In this document: piece by piece, positions 55,755 through 64,000 of the stretch
How positions within the stretch are numbered: the first letter of the stretch is position 1
Layout of the letters: each line of letters starts with the position of its first letter
Made by a program: the position numbers and the translations under genes
The notes under the pieces: model-generated
Databases searched by the model: none
What the model was told of the DNA's origin: nothing
Seen by the model: the letters and a program-made list of their open reading frames with translations, nothing else
Assembly (NCBI GenBank): GCA_016719385.1
Contig: JADJZA010000006.1
Coordinates: 62,001 to 126,000 of the forward strand
DNA from: Candidatus Microthrix subdominans
GTDB lineage: Bacteria > Actinomycetota > Acidimicrobiia > Acidimicrobiales > Microtrichaceae
Length of the DNA: 64,000 bases
Reading direction: 5' to 3'

Positions 55755-56111
55755 TCAGAGCCACCATGTCCAGCCCTCCCCAGCGGGAGGTGCAGCCGTG
55801 AGCCAGGATCGAAGGGCTGCCAGCAGATCTCCCGGATAGGCAACCGCCGCCCGATTGAAGCGCTGCGGGCTGGTGAGTACGAGGCCAACAAACAGTCGAC
55901 CCTCCGCGACCCAACGGGCTGCCAGCGGGGCGAAGTCGCGGATGTTCTCGGTGACGATCACCCCGTGCGTCGATGCCGCCAACTCGAACAGGTCCGAGTC
56001 AGAGGTACCTCGAAGATCGGGACGTTCCGCCACGGAGATCGCATCAAACCCATCAGCCCGCAGCGCACCGGCGACAGCCACGTGGTGCATCTCGTCGATC
56101 AGCAACCTCAC
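55755..56111 (-). CDS. DUF5615 PIN-like protein, probable toxin
   Basis: A 118-residue protein starting VRLLIDEMHHVAVAGALR. It has the DUF5615 PIN-like pattern: first acidic residue in LLIDEM, DLRGTSDSDLFELA, VIVTENIRDFAPLA. The GTG overlaps the upstream gene stop (GTGA at 56108-56111), a coupling that fixes the start. Paired with a DUF433-like antitoxin this is a recognised toxin-antitoxin arrangement; activity is inferred. Confidence 0.8.
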   Translation of the reverse strand: MRLLIDEMHHVAVAGALRADGFDAISVAERPDLRGTSDSDLFELAASTHGVIVTENIRDFAPLAARWVAEGRLFVGLVLTSPQRFNRAAVAYPGDLLAALRSWLTAAPPAGEGWTWWL

Positions 56112-56530
56112 CGGCCAAGGAGTTCCTGTTGCCGGCGCCACGCCGTTTCCGATGCCTCGGCTTCATTGGCCAGCTCGGTTATGAGCTGGTCAACCTCGTC
56201 GGTGAACTCGGCGTAGTAGGCCATCGCTGCATCCACGAGCCCCACGGTCACGCCGAGCATCTTCGCCGCCCGCTCACGACGCTCATCGGTTGGAACATCG
56301 CCCCCAACAATGGCGCCAACGACATCGATCAGGTCAGGTCCACCGACCATCACCGGGCGTCGACCGGCCGGGCCATCACGAAAGATGACCGCCGGATGTG
56401 CCTCGGTGCGGAGGCCCTCATCGATCAGGCGTTCCGCCAGGGACGACACCGAGGTGCGGGAACGCCGGGCTCGGTCCTTCAGCCTGCCGTGCAACGGCTC
56501 ATCGGTGAAGCGAATGGAAACGACCGCCAT
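56108..56530 (-). CDS. DUF433-like antitoxin
   Basis: A 140-residue protein. An N-terminal ribbon-helix-helix-like stretch (VSIRFTDEPLHGRLKDRAR, then TSVSSLAERLIDEGLR) is followed by a DUF433-type core (AVIFRDGPAGRRPVMVGG, DLIDVVGAIVGG, LGVTVGLVDAAMAYYAEF) and an acidic tail. It should bind DNA and neutralise the following PIN-like protein. ATG 56530 lies 6 nt after TACGTT, so the gene is probably leaderless. An upstream in-frame ATG at 56557 is less likely. Confidence 0.75.
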   Translation of the reverse strand: MAVVSIRFTDEPLHGRLKDRARRSRTSVSSLAERLIDEGLRTEAHPAVIFRDGPAGRRPVMVGGPDLIDVVGAIVGGDVPTDERRERAAKMLGVTVGLVDAAMAYYAEFTDEVDQLITELANEAEASETAWRRQQELLGR

Positions 56531-56536
56531 GACGAC

Positions 56537-56542
56537 AACGTA
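56537..56542 (-). promoter_or_regulatory. -10 element TACGTT of the DUF433-like gene
   Basis: TACGTT, then GTCGTC, then ATG 56530 on the minus strand. The spacing is that of other leaderless genes in the window. Confidence 0.45.
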
Positions 56543-56587
56543 GTCACATGTCGTCAATGAGTGTAGGTCGGCTGGGCAGCAACCCGC

Positions 56588-57268
56588 TCAGGCGGGACGC
56601 CTGGGCGCCCAGGACGGGTAGTCGATGCCGGCCAGGCGGTTGATCACCATGCCCTGGCCCACCATCAACACGACGGCGATCATCAACACCGTCAGCTGGG
56701 CGGGCGTCTTCAGGATGCCGAGCGACACGATCAGCGTCGTGGCTCCGGCGGGGGGATGGGGCACCTTGAACCACACCATGAACCCGCTGGTGAGGCCGAG
56801 CGACACTGCCGCCGCACCGACCCGTGGCCAGGTGACCTCGGTGGCCAGGGCCGGTGCGGCCTCGGTCAGCCCGAAGATGACCAGCGCCAGGTACCCGGCG
56901 GCGACGCCGATGGCGTGGCCGAAGATCGTGTTGCGAGGGCACGCTGCTGGAAGGGTCGGCGTATAGAAAAGAAGAAACGCAGTTGGCCCGAGCGACGGGA
57001 AGATGAACGCCTGCCCGGTGACGACGGCGGCCATCGACATCAGCGCGATCGACAGCACCCCGTTGACCAGGGCGAACAGGCCCATCACCGACGTCTGCGA
57101 GTGGCGGCTGACCAGCACCGGGATGCGGAACCGGGTGCCGAAGCCCTCGACGATGGCGGAGATGTCGCCACCGATCGGCCCCGAGCGCGGCGATTTCGAC
57201 GCCAGGTCGCCAGAGCCCTTCGCTGTTGGGTGATCGGCGCCGGTTTGCTCGCCCGTCGGCTCACTCAT
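56588..57268 (-). CDS. HPP-family integral membrane protein
   Basis: A 226-residue protein with a cytoplasmic N-terminus of about 60 residues and four to five membrane helices. Family hallmarks are FPSLGPTAFLLF and VPHPPAGATTLIVSLG (the HPP motif). HPP proteins of plants and cyanobacteria have been linked to nitrite transport. The position at the end of a molybdenum-oxidoreductase operon fits export or uptake of nitrite or a similar anion (inference). It overlaps the preceding gene by 8 bp. Confidence 0.88.
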   Translation of the reverse strand: MSEPTGEQTGADHPTAKGSGDLASKSPRSGPIGGDISAIVEGFGTRFRIPVLVSRHSQTSVMGLFALVNGVLSIALMSMAAVVTGQAFIFPSLGPTAFLLFYTPTLPAACPRNTIFGHAIGVAAGYLALVIFGLTEAAPALATEVTWPRVGAAAVSLGLTSGFMVWFKVPHPPAGATTLIVSLGILKTPAQLTVLMIAVVLMVGQGMVINRLAGIDYPSWAPRRPA

Positions 57269-57575
57269 GCGGCATGAGGCGCCTCAGCGCCACGACGATG
57301 ACCCACAGGCCTACCGACAGCCCGGCCGCAGCGCGGGCCAGGCCGCCCTCGTGGGCCAGCACCCCTTCGACCGCAACGACGAGCAGGAAGATCTGCAGCG
57401 ACACCATCACGAGCAGGTAGGCGGCGATGCCACCCGAGCGCTTGTACCGGGACCGGTCCGGCGGGGCGACCGCCGCACGACCAACCGGACGCTGGGAACC
57501 GCCGCGCACCTGCGAGGTCGGCGCCGAAGCCGTGGCCCGCCCGGTTGTTCGTGCGGACGCCTGTGAAGCGCTCAT
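57261..57575 (-). CDS. Small membrane protein of the redox operon
   Basis: A 104-residue protein. A basic, Ser/Thr/Ala-rich N-terminus (1-48) is followed by two membrane helices (IAAYLLVMVSLQIFLLVVAVEG and LARAAAGLSVGLWVIVVALRRL). I do not recognise the family; DUF6755-like is possible. It overlaps the Rieske gene by 4 bp and the HPP gene by 8 bp, so it is tightly co-translated. It may be an accessory or anchor subunit. Confidence 0.75.
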   Translation of the reverse strand: MSASQASARTTGRATASAPTSQVRGGSQRPVGRAAVAPPDRSRYKRSGGIAAYLLVMVSLQIFLLVVAVEGVLAHEGGLARAAAGLSVGLWVIVVALRRLMPHE

Positions 57576-58114
57576 GTTTCGATCCCCAACGCCCACACCG
57601 TGTCGCCCCGCACCTCGACGTCGATCGCCGCCAACGGCCGATCGGGTGGTCCGGCGGTGGCTGCGCCCGAGTCGGGATCGAAGAAGCCGTGGTGACAAGG
57701 GCAGTACAGCGTCGCCTCTTCGGGCTTGTAGTAGACGACGCATCCCAGGTGGGTGCACTTCTGGGTGAAGGCCCGCAGATCACCGTTGGGGAGTTTCACC
57801 AGGATCGCCGGATCGTCGTCGCCCGGGTACTTGAACAGGTACTCGCCATCCTCGGGGATGTCTGCTTCCTTGATGATCGGCCGCGGCTCACCGGTATTGG
57901 CCCGCTGCATGGTCGCCCAAGTGCCCGCCCCGACCGCGCCGGCAGCGAACACGCCGGAGGCGGCGATCAGGTAGCGGGTGAAGTCGCGACGTGCGACGTA
58001 GTCCTCACCCTCGCTGGTCAGCGGAAACTCATCCCGCCACAGTGGGTCGCCTGGCTGACCGCCGGAGGCGCTCGCGCCCCCCGGGCCATCCTCCGGTTGA
58101 GGTTCGTTGCTCAC
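57572..58114 (-). CDS. Rieske [2Fe-2S] protein
   Basis: A 180-residue protein. The N-terminal part has a membrane helix or twin-Arg-like region (VARRDFTRYLIAASGVFAAGAVGAG, about 40-65), followed by a Rieske fold with the cluster ligands in KCTHLGC and YCPCHHGFFD (two Cys, two His). It should sit on the outer face of the membrane and pass electrons between a quinone-linked cytochrome b and an enzyme. It is coupled by 4-bp overlaps on both sides. It is not beside a cytochrome bc1 operon, so it belongs to this molybdenum-enzyme module. Confidence 0.92.
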   Translation of the reverse strand: MSNEPQPEDGPGGASASGGQPGDPLWRDEFPLTSEGEDYVARRDFTRYLIAASGVFAAGAVGAGTWATMQRANTGEPRPIIKEADIPEDGEYLFKYPGDDDPAILVKLPNGDLRAFTQKCTHLGCVVYYKPEEATLYCPCHHGFFDPDSGAATAGPPDRPLAAIDVEVRGDTVWALGIET

Positions 58115-58728
58115 TCACCCTCCAATGCAAACGGGTCGTCCTGCCATCCGGCCGTCGGTTGTCCGCCCATCACGTCGACCGGGCCCTGGTTGGGGTCGCG
58201 AACGACGGTCGCCACCTGGGTCGGGACCAGTTGGCGGCCGAACTGGAACTCGAACATCAGCTCGCCGGTGCGGGTCTCTTCGAACTCGGCCGGAGTGCCG
58301 TACCACAGCGCCTCGCTGGGACACACCGAGGCACACATCGGGGCCAGGCCCACCGAGGTGCGGTCGTAACACATGTCGCACTTCATCATCTGGTCGGGCA
58401 GCGCGAAGTACTTGGGCACCCCGAACGGGCAGGCGACAACGCAGTTCGAGCAGCCGATGCAGCGAGGCTTCAGCGCCGATTGCACCACGCCGTCCTCGTT
58501 CTGCTTGATGGCATCGGCGGGGCACACCTCGGCGCAGGTGGGGTCCTCGCAGTGCATGCACACCATCGGGGCGGTCTGGGTGTTGGCGCCCCGGTCGAGG
58601 TACTCGAGGTGGATCAGTGACTGCCCCCGGTGGGTGCCGCACTCCTCGCACGCCTGAACACACGACTCGCAGCCGATGCAACGGCTCTGGTCGATGACGA
58701 ACATCTTGTCGGAGATCAACGAGGTCAT
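58111..58728 (-). CDS. 4Fe-4S ferredoxin-type electron-transfer subunit
   Basis: A 205-residue protein of the HybA/NrfC/DmsB type. Several four-cysteine clusters are visible: CIGCESCVQAC, CMHCEDPTCAEVCP, CIGCSNCVVACPFG, and CDMCYDR with MCASVCPSEA, giving about four [4Fe-4S] sites. It forms the electron wire between the molybdenum subunit and the membrane subunit. ATG 58728 overlaps the upstream stop (ATGA). No Tat signal is present, so the complex may face the cytoplasm. Confidence 0.93.
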   Translation of the reverse strand: MTSLISDKMFVIDQSRCIGCESCVQACEECGTHRGQSLIHLEYLDRGANTQTAPMVCMHCEDPTCAEVCPADAIKQNEDGVVQSALKPRCIGCSNCVVACPFGVPKYFALPDQMMKCDMCYDRTSVGLAPMCASVCPSEALWYGTPAEFEETRTGELMFEFQFGRQLVPTQVATVVRDPNQGPVDVMGGQPTAGWQDDPFALEGE

Positions 58729-60959
58729 CTGCGTGCCTTCTCCTGGAGGGTATGGACCCGACGGTCCCGGATCTCGACGTGGCCCTCGGCCTTCTCCACC
58801 TTTACCGCGCACACCTTGTACTCGGGGATCTTGGAGATCGGGTCGAGCGACCGGATGGTCAGCTGGTTGGCCGACTTCTTGCCGGCCCAGTGATACGGGA
58901 GGAACACCGTGTCGGGACGGATGGACTCGACCACTCGGGCCGGCGCAACCATCTCGCCCCGGCGCGAGCTGACCCGCACCAGGTCGCCGTCGGCGACGCC
59001 CACTTTGGCGGCCAACCTGGGATGCATCTCGCACAGCGGCTCGGGGTACTGCTCCACCAGCGGCTTGATGCGACGGGTCTGGGTGCCCGACAGGTACTGG
59101 GAGATCACCCGGCCGGTGGTCAACCACACCGGGTACTCGTCATCGACCACTTCGGCGGGTGGACGGTAGGTGATCGGATGAAAGCGAGCCTTGCCGTCGG
59201 GGTGCGCGAATTGTCCGCCCTCGTAGAGCCGTGGCGTGCCTGGGTGACCCTCCTCGGGGCAGGGCCAGAAGATGCCCTTTTCGTCGACGATGCGCTCCCA
59301 GGTCATGCCGTTGTAGTCGGCGGTGCCTCCGTGGGAGGCCACCTTCATCTCCTCGAACATCTCTTCGGTGTTCGAATAGTCGAAGTACTGGCCCCGACCG
59401 AGCCGCTTGGCCAGCTCGGTGAAAACCTCCCAGTCTCGCCAGGCGTTGCCGGGCGGATCGGTTGCCGCGTTGATCTTCACCGTACGGCCCTCGACCGTGG
59501 TGACCGTGCCCTCGTCCTCCTCGTGCAGCGAGCCGGGAAACACGATGTCGGCGTACTGGGCGGTCTCGGACAGGAAGAAGTCGATGTTGCCGTAGTACTC
59601 GAGCTTCTCGAGCGCCGCCTTGGTGTAGTTGGAGTCGGGCAGCGACACGACCGGGTTGAAGCAGATCGACAACAGACCCTTGATCTCGCCCTCGTGGATC
59701 GCCTCGATGATCTCGGGGGCGGTGATGCCCTTGCCGGGGATCTCGTCGACGTCGCAGCCCCACACCGACGCCACGTAGGCGCGGTGCTCGGGGTTTTCGA
59801 CGTCGCGGTTGCCGGGCAGTTGGTCGCACTTGTGACCCTGCTCGCGCCCGCCCTGGCCGTTGCCCTGGCCGGTGATCGTGGTGACCCCGCAACCCGGCTT
59901 GCCGTACTTGCCGGTGGCCAGGCCCAGGTTGATGCAGCTGAGCACGTTCTCGACACCCTTGGAGTGGTGTTCGATACCGCGGGCGTGCAGCAGCATGCCG
60001 GTGGCCGACGTGCCCCACAGACGGGCCGCCTCGACAATGCGGTCGGCGGGCACGCCGCATATCCCGGCCGCCCACTCCGGGGTGTAGTCGGCGACCGCGG
60101 CCGCCGACTCGGCGAAGCCGACCGTGTGAGCGTCGACGTAGTTGTGGTCGATCCAGTCGTTGGCGATCAGCACGTGCAGGATCGAACCCATCAGCGCCGA
60201 GTCGGTGCCCGGCTTGATCCCGAGAAACACGTCGGCCGTGCGGGCCAGCGGGGTGACCCGAGGGTCGGCGACGATCAGCTTGGCACCCCGGTCGCGGGCA
60301 CGCCAGATGTAGCTGGTGGTGATCGGCGCGCACTCGGCGACGTTGGCACCGGCGACGAACACGACGTCGGCCAGCGGGATGTCACTCCACGGGTTGGACG
60401 CCCGATCCATGCCGAGGGCCTTCTTGTTGCCGGCCCCGGCCGACACCATGCACAGGCGTCCGTTGTAGTCCAGGTTGGCGGTCTGCAGCGCCAGGCGGGC
60501 GAACTTGCCGATCAGGTACGACTTCTCGTTGGTGAGCGATACACCGGACAGCATGGCAAAGCTGTCCCTGCCGTAGGTGTCCTGGATGCGGCGGATCTCG
60601 GCGACCGTGCGGTCGAGCGCCTCGTCCCAGGTGATGGTGCGGAACCCACCGGGCGACGACGGGTCGCGCTCCAGCGGGTCGAGCAGCCGGTCGGGGTGAC
60701 TGCCCTGCAGGTAGCGCTTCACGCCCTTGGGGCACAGCTTGCCCTCGTTGAACGGGAAGTCGTACCAGGGCTCGAAGCCCACGACCTCGTTGTTGGCCAC
60801 CTTCAACTTGATGCCGCACTGCTGGCCGCAAAAGCAGCAGTGGGTCTCGACCTCTTTCTCGACCTTCAACCCGGCATTCCAGCCACCGGGAGGCGCCTGG
60901 TTGAGGTGGGGGCCGTACTTTTCGATCAGTTCTTCGTCGGTGACGGGCTTGGTTGCCAC
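58725..60959 (-). CDS. Molybdopterin oxidoreductase (nitrate reductase/formate dehydrogenase family)
   Basis: A 744-residue Mo-bisMGD enzyme. The N-terminal [4Fe-4S] site is CCFCGQQCG...CPKGV. The likely molybdenum ligand is the Cys in NGRLCMVSAGAG, a context closer to NasA/NapA-type nitrate reductases (RLCMSSA) than to the Sec/Cys-His of FdhF. Further motifs are FVAGANVAECAP, ITGQGNGQGGREQG and the C-terminal cofactor domain VWLTTGRVISQYLSG. There is no Tat signal, so it is probably cytoplasmic. Annotation pipelines may call it formate dehydrogenase alpha. I favour nitrate reduction from the Cys context and the HPP neighbour, but this is not certain. Confidence 0.88.
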   Translation of the reverse strand: MATKPVTDEELIEKYGPHLNQAPPGGWNAGLKVEKEVETHCCFCGQQCGIKLKVANNEVVGFEPWYDFPFNEGKLCPKGVKRYLQGSHPDRLLDPLERDPSSPGGFRTITWDEALDRTVAEIRRIQDTYGRDSFAMLSGVSLTNEKSYLIGKFARLALQTANLDYNGRLCMVSAGAGNKKALGMDRASNPWSDIPLADVVFVAGANVAECAPITTSYIWRARDRGAKLIVADPRVTPLARTADVFLGIKPGTDSALMGSILHVLIANDWIDHNYVDAHTVGFAESAAAVADYTPEWAAGICGVPADRIVEAARLWGTSATGMLLHARGIEHHSKGVENVLSCINLGLATGKYGKPGCGVTTITGQGNGQGGREQGHKCDQLPGNRDVENPEHRAYVASVWGCDVDEIPGKGITAPEIIEAIHEGEIKGLLSICFNPVVSLPDSNYTKAALEKLEYYGNIDFFLSETAQYADIVFPGSLHEEDEGTVTTVEGRTVKINAATDPPGNAWRDWEVFTELAKRLGRGQYFDYSNTEEMFEEMKVASHGGTADYNGMTWERIVDEKGIFWPCPEEGHPGTPRLYEGGQFAHPDGKARFHPITYRPPAEVVDDEYPVWLTTGRVISQYLSGTQTRRIKPLVEQYPEPLCEMHPRLAAKVGVADGDLVRVSSRRGEMVAPARVVESIRPDTVFLPYHWAGKKSANQLTIRSLDPISKIPEYKVCAVKVEKAEGHVEIRDRRVHTLQEKARR

Positions 60960-61057
60960 TGGTCACACTCCAGTCAGGTGCTGGGTAGCGGTGGAATTCA
61001 ACAGGTACATACGTGGCTCCCTCGCCAAGTCGGTGCCGAGAACAGTCGGGCCTGGGT

Positions 61058-62179
61058 TCATCCAAAACCACCGACCCGGGCGGTCTGAGCCAGGGCCACC
61101 TGACCGCGCCGACACGCCGGGCAGGTGTCCTGCCAGTTGCCGCCTGCCCCGTCGGAGTAATCGAAGCCCAGCTCGGGGAGGACCTGCTTGAGGTCGGAGA
61201 CCTGCATCTCGGTGGCAAAGGGCTTGTCGCAGCTTCTACAGGTTTGTCCCCCGCCCTCCCTGCCCTCATCTTGGTAGAACTTCACGCCCAGGTTGGCCGG
61301 GCGTTGGAAGATGTGGAACAGCTTGCCGAACGGGATGTACATCAACCCGACGATCACGGTGAGGGCATGCAGGTTGTTGAGGAACGAGTAGTACTTGCCC
61401 TCCAACCAGAGCGAGCTGGCGGTGAGGAACAGCCCGGTGATCGACACGGCGAATAGTCCGGCCAGGGCTGCGAAGTCGCCGGCCCGCTCGACCGCCAGGG
61501 CGCCCGGATCGTTCAGGCGCCGGTAGAGGAAGATGACCACGCCGGCGATGACGAGAAACGCCGCGATGTTGAGCAGGTGGAACGTGGTGAAACCAATGAC
61601 CGACTCGGCCTCAAACGTGCCACTGCCGACGCCGAACAGGAAGGCTTCGTAGCGGCCGCCCTGCTGGCCGACCGACTCGAAGTGCACCCAGCCGAACGTG
61701 AGCGGGAAGGTGACGAGCGCCGCCAGGATGCAGCCCCAGAACACCAGCTGGTGGGCCGCCCAGCGCGAGGTCGAGCGGCGCCGGATGAAGCCCTGGGTCA
61801 GCAGGTTGGTGACGACCAGCCCGCCCAGGCCGACCACGTTCTTGCCCCGGCTGCCCGACCGGCGGAACGACTCCCAGCCGCGACGCTGGAGCATGGCGGT
61901 GGGCGGCCGCTTGATCCAGATCAGGTAGCGATACACGGTGGCGAATACCGCCAGCACCACCCCGACCAGGTAGCCGGCCAGTGCCGCATCAAACCATTTC
62001 AGCCCGCCGCTGCCCAGGTACACGAGAACGAGCAGCACGACGACCGCAGCGGTAGCTATGACACCGGCGCGCACGTCGACGTTCGATCGCCACGAGCCCG
62101 CCGCGTAGGACGCCTGCCGCCGTGGGGCCGCAGGCGGTGGAGGGGTCGGTCGCGTCTGCTGGGCGGTTGGTTGCGCCAC
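61058..62179 (-). CDS. NarI/HdrE-like cytochrome b membrane subunit
   Basis: A 373-residue protein with a Pro-rich N-terminus, about six membrane helices, and a cytoplasmic tail. Histidines in or near helices suit two b hemes: WAAHQLVFWG, TTFHLLNI, NNLHALTVIVG and GKLFHIFQ. The tail has TCRSCDKPF and TCPACRRGQ, a four-cysteine zinc- or iron-binding motif. It is likely the quinone-facing subunit of the complex. I chose GTG 62179, which has GAAGGG about 8 nt upstream and TAGGTT about 20 nt before that; TTG 62209 is the longer option. It is first in the operon. Confidence 0.82.
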   Translation of the reverse strand: MAQPTAQQTRPTPPPPAAPRRQASYAAGSWRSNVDVRAGVIATAAVVVLLVLVYLGSGGLKWFDAALAGYLVGVVLAVFATVYRYLIWIKRPPTAMLQRRGWESFRRSGSRGKNVVGLGGLVVTNLLTQGFIRRRSTSRWAAHQLVFWGCILAALVTFPLTFGWVHFESVGQQGGRYEAFLFGVGSGTFEAESVIGFTTFHLLNIAAFLVIAGVVIFLYRRLNDPGALAVERAGDFAALAGLFAVSITGLFLTASSLWLEGKYYSFLNNLHALTVIVGLMYIPFGKLFHIFQRPANLGVKFYQDEGREGGGQTCRSCDKPFATEMQVSDLKQVLPELGFDYSDGAGGNWQDTCPACRRGQVALAQTARVGGFG

Positions 62180-62340
62180 GGGAGCACCCTTCGCTCGGAT
62201 GCTCGTCAACCTAGGCGATTTGTTCAGCCATGACCGGATCGCTCAAACCGGTCGTCGGTCACGCCGCTCGGCAACCCTCTGCATTCACACCTTGGCGGCC
62301 AGGCTGGATGCCCCACCCGACGAATCGATCACCTTCGGCG

Positions 62341-64000
62341 TCAGTCGGCGATCACCTCATCCGCAGCCCAGCGGACCTCCGAGTAGGCATTGGTCAGGGG
62401 CATCCGTCGGTCGCGACCGAAGGCCTTGCGCGTCACCCGAAGGGCGAAGGGCGTCTGGCGCCGCTTGAACTCGTTGCGGTCGACCAGGCGGGCCACCCAC
62501 CGGGCCAACTCGGGATCGGCGCCGGATTCGAGCAGCTCCTCGACGGTGAAGTCGTCGTCGACGTAGCGCTCCAGGACGACGTCGAGCTCGTCGTAGGGCG
62601 GCAGGCTCTGGTCGTCGCGCTGGTCGGGGCGCAGCTCGGCCGACGGCGCCTTGATGATCGTCGAGGTGGGGATCGGCGGCGTGTCGCCCCGCTCGACCGC
62701 CAGCTGGTTGCGCCAGCGCGCCAGCTGAAAGGCACGGGTCTTGTAGATGTCGCCGATCGGGGCCAACGCGCCGTTGCTGTCGCCGTACAGCGTGGAGTAG
62801 CCGACAGCGAACTCGGACTTGTTGCCCGTCGCCAGGGCCAGCCAGCCGAACTTGTTACACAGCGCCATCACCAGGGTGCCGCGGATGCGGGCCTGCAGGT
62901 TCTCCTCGGTCAGGTCGGCCTCGGTCCCTTCAAAGCTCGGGGCCAGCTCACCCATGAACGACCCGTAGACGTCCGCGATGGCGATGGTTCGGTAGTCGAG
63001 CCCAAGGTTGGTCGCCAGTGCTGCGGCATCGTCGCGGCTGTGCTCGGAGGAGTGCTGCGACGGCATCGACACGGCGTGCACGTGCTCGGCGCCCAGTGCA
63101 TCGGCGGCCAGCATGGCGACGAGGGCCGAATCGAGCCCGCCCGACAACCCCAGGCAGGCATCGGTGAAGCCGCCCTTGGCGAAGTAGTCGGCCAGCCCGA
63201 GACGAAGCGCCTCCCAGACCTCGGCGTCGGGAGGCAGCTCCAGCGCGATCGTCGGGGGATCGATCGACGGGAGCTCGGACGGCGCTGCGGCGCCGGGCTC
63301 GATCGTCACCAGCGGCAGGGCGATCTCCAGGCCGCGGGGTTCCAACTCGAGGTCGACGATCATCAGGTCGTCGACAAACTGGGGTGCCCGGGCGAGCACC
63401 TCGCCGTCGCCGTCGACGACCGTCGACGCACCGTCGAAGATCAGCTCGTCCTGCCCGCCGACCTGGTTGACGTACACGACCGGGATGCCCGCCCGGCGCG
63501 CCCGGTCGGACAACAGGGCCTCGCGCACGGCCACCTTGCCCTCCTCGAAAGGCGAAGCGTGCAAGCTGATCAGCACGTCGGCGCCCGCCGCCGACTGATG
63601 GGTGGGGGGGCCGTCGACGTACCAGATGTCCTCGCAGATCGACACGCCGACGACCAGGCCACCGATGCGAAACAGCGGCTGATCCTCGGGACCTTCGGTG
63701 AAGTAACGGTCTTCATCGAACACGCCGTAGTTGGGCAGTCGCTGTTTCTGGTAGCGACCGTGAATCACACCGTCCGAGGCGACCGCCACCGTGTTGGCCG
63801 TGCGGATGCCGCCCACCGAATCGATGGCCAGGTCATCGTCGGCGTAACCGAGCAGCGCCACGCATCGCCCGGTGCGGGTGACCAGGCGGTCGAGGGCCTC
63901 GACGTTGTCCTCGAGGAACCCCCGCCGGATCAACAGGTCCTCAGACGGGTAGCCGGGCACGGCCAGCTCGGGAAACGCCACCAGGTCGCACCCGGCAGCC
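62341..64000 (-). CDS. nadE: Glutamine-dependent NAD+ synthetase, N-terminus cut
   Basis: At least 552 residues, open at the window edge. The N-terminal nitrilase-like glutaminase has FPELAVPGYPSEDLL (Glu of the triad), YQKQRLPNYGVFDE (Lys) and GVSICEDIW (nucleophile Cys). The C-terminal synthetase has the ATP-pyrophosphatase loop LSGGLDSALVAML and ALATGNKSEFAVGYSTLYGD. It converts nicotinate adenine dinucleotide to NAD+ with glutamine and ATP. Only the first few tens of residues are missing. The 131-161 bp between it and the cytochrome b gene shows no clear terminator. Confidence 0.95.
   Translation of the reverse strand, partial: AAGCDLVAFPELAVPGYPSEDLLIRRGFLEDNVEALDRLVTRTGRCVALLGYADDDLAIDSVGGIRTANTVAVASDGVIHGRYQKQRLPNYGVFDEDRYFTEGPEDQPLFRIGGLVVGVSICEDIWYVDGPPTHQSAAGADVLISLHASPFEEGKVAVREALLSDRARRAGIPVVYVNQVGGQDELIFDGASTVVDGDGEVLARAPQFVDDLMIVDLELEPRGLEIALPLVTIEPGAAAPSELPSIDPPTIALELPPDAEVWEALRLGLADYFAKGGFTDACLGLSGGLDSALVAMLAADALGAEHVHAVSMPSQHSSEHSRDDAAALATNLGLDYRTIAIADVYGSFMGELAPSFEGTEADLTEENLQARIRGTLVMALCNKFGWLALATGNKSEFAVGYSTLYGDSNGALAPIGDIYKTRAFQLARWRNQLAVERGDTPPIPTSTIIKAPSAELRPDQRDDQSLPPYDELDVVLERYVDDDFTVEELLESGADPELARWVARLVDRNEFKRRQTPFALRVTRKAFGRDRRMPLTNAYSEVRWAADEVIAD

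Noticed and set aside
58752..61088. 778-codon open frame antisense to the molybdenum oxidoreductase
   Set aside because: It is a compositional shadow of a gene with clear cluster and cofactor motifs.

Overview
The window is a high-GC chromosomal segment from an actinobacterium. The region from 25.6 to 37.1 kb keeps the gene order known from Mycobacterium around crgA-trpG-pknB-pbpA-rodA-pstP-fhaB-fhaA-tRNA-Leu. A mycothiol-dependent-type enzyme, a B12-dependent methylmalonyl-CoA mutase with its MeaB chaperone, and many apparently leaderless genes (TANNNT followed 6-7 nt later by GTG or ATG) point the same way. A deep-branching actinobacterium such as an Acidimicrobiia member is plausible, but that is inference.

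Layout. 0-5.1 kb: the end of an acyl-CoA synthetase, an ABC exporter, exonuclease VII (xseA, xseB) and a coupled GH114-like lipoprotein. 5.1-10.7 kb: three alpha/beta-hydrolases around release factor 3, then an AIM24-family protein. 10.8-19.6 kb: an integrated element of about 8.7 kb. It splits a tRNA-Ala gene exactly in the 3' strand of the anticodon stem (halves at 10792-10834 and 19528-19562). It carries a complete substitute tRNA-Ala, two overlapping tyrosine recombinases of the Tn554 TnpA/TnpB type, and two large proteins that each start with a PD-(D/E)XK-type nuclease domain. These two proteins are the best candidate for an undescribed, probably defensive, system. 19.6-25.5 kb: a mycothiol-type enzyme, a decayed gene, a DUF983 protein, and a divergent acyl-CoA synthetase/thiolase pair with a perfect 18-bp inverted repeat between them. 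25.6-37.1 kb: the cell-division and Ser/Thr-phosphorylation cluster. pknB is followed by two extra membrane-anchored PASTA proteins, and ftsW/rodA has an apparent frameshift near its 5' end. 37.1-46.2 kb: meaB, two CNNM/CorC-type transporters, an SDR, a mismatch DNA glycosylase, upp and methylmalonyl-CoA mutase. 46.2-50.4 kb: a palindromic repeat cluster that matches one at 5.2 kb, an acetyltransferase, an ArfB-like rescue factor and leuS. 50.4-56.6 kb: three toxin-antitoxin modules (VapBC-like, MazEF-like, DUF433/DUF5615-like) among trpB2, a methyltransferase and an amine oxidase. 56.6-62.2 kb: a six-gene, mostly overlapping operon for a molybdenum oxidoreductase with cytochrome b, ferredoxin, Rieske and HPP proteins. 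62.3-64 kb: NAD synthetase, cut by the window edge.

How the parts work together. The division cluster couples a PASTA-sensing kinase, its phosphatase and FHA readers to a FtsW/RodA glycosyltransferase and a transpeptidase. MeaB and the mutase belong to propionyl/methylmalonyl-CoA metabolism. The molybdenum operon looks like a membrane electron-transfer module for nitrate (or formate); the HPP protein favours nitrate/nitrite.
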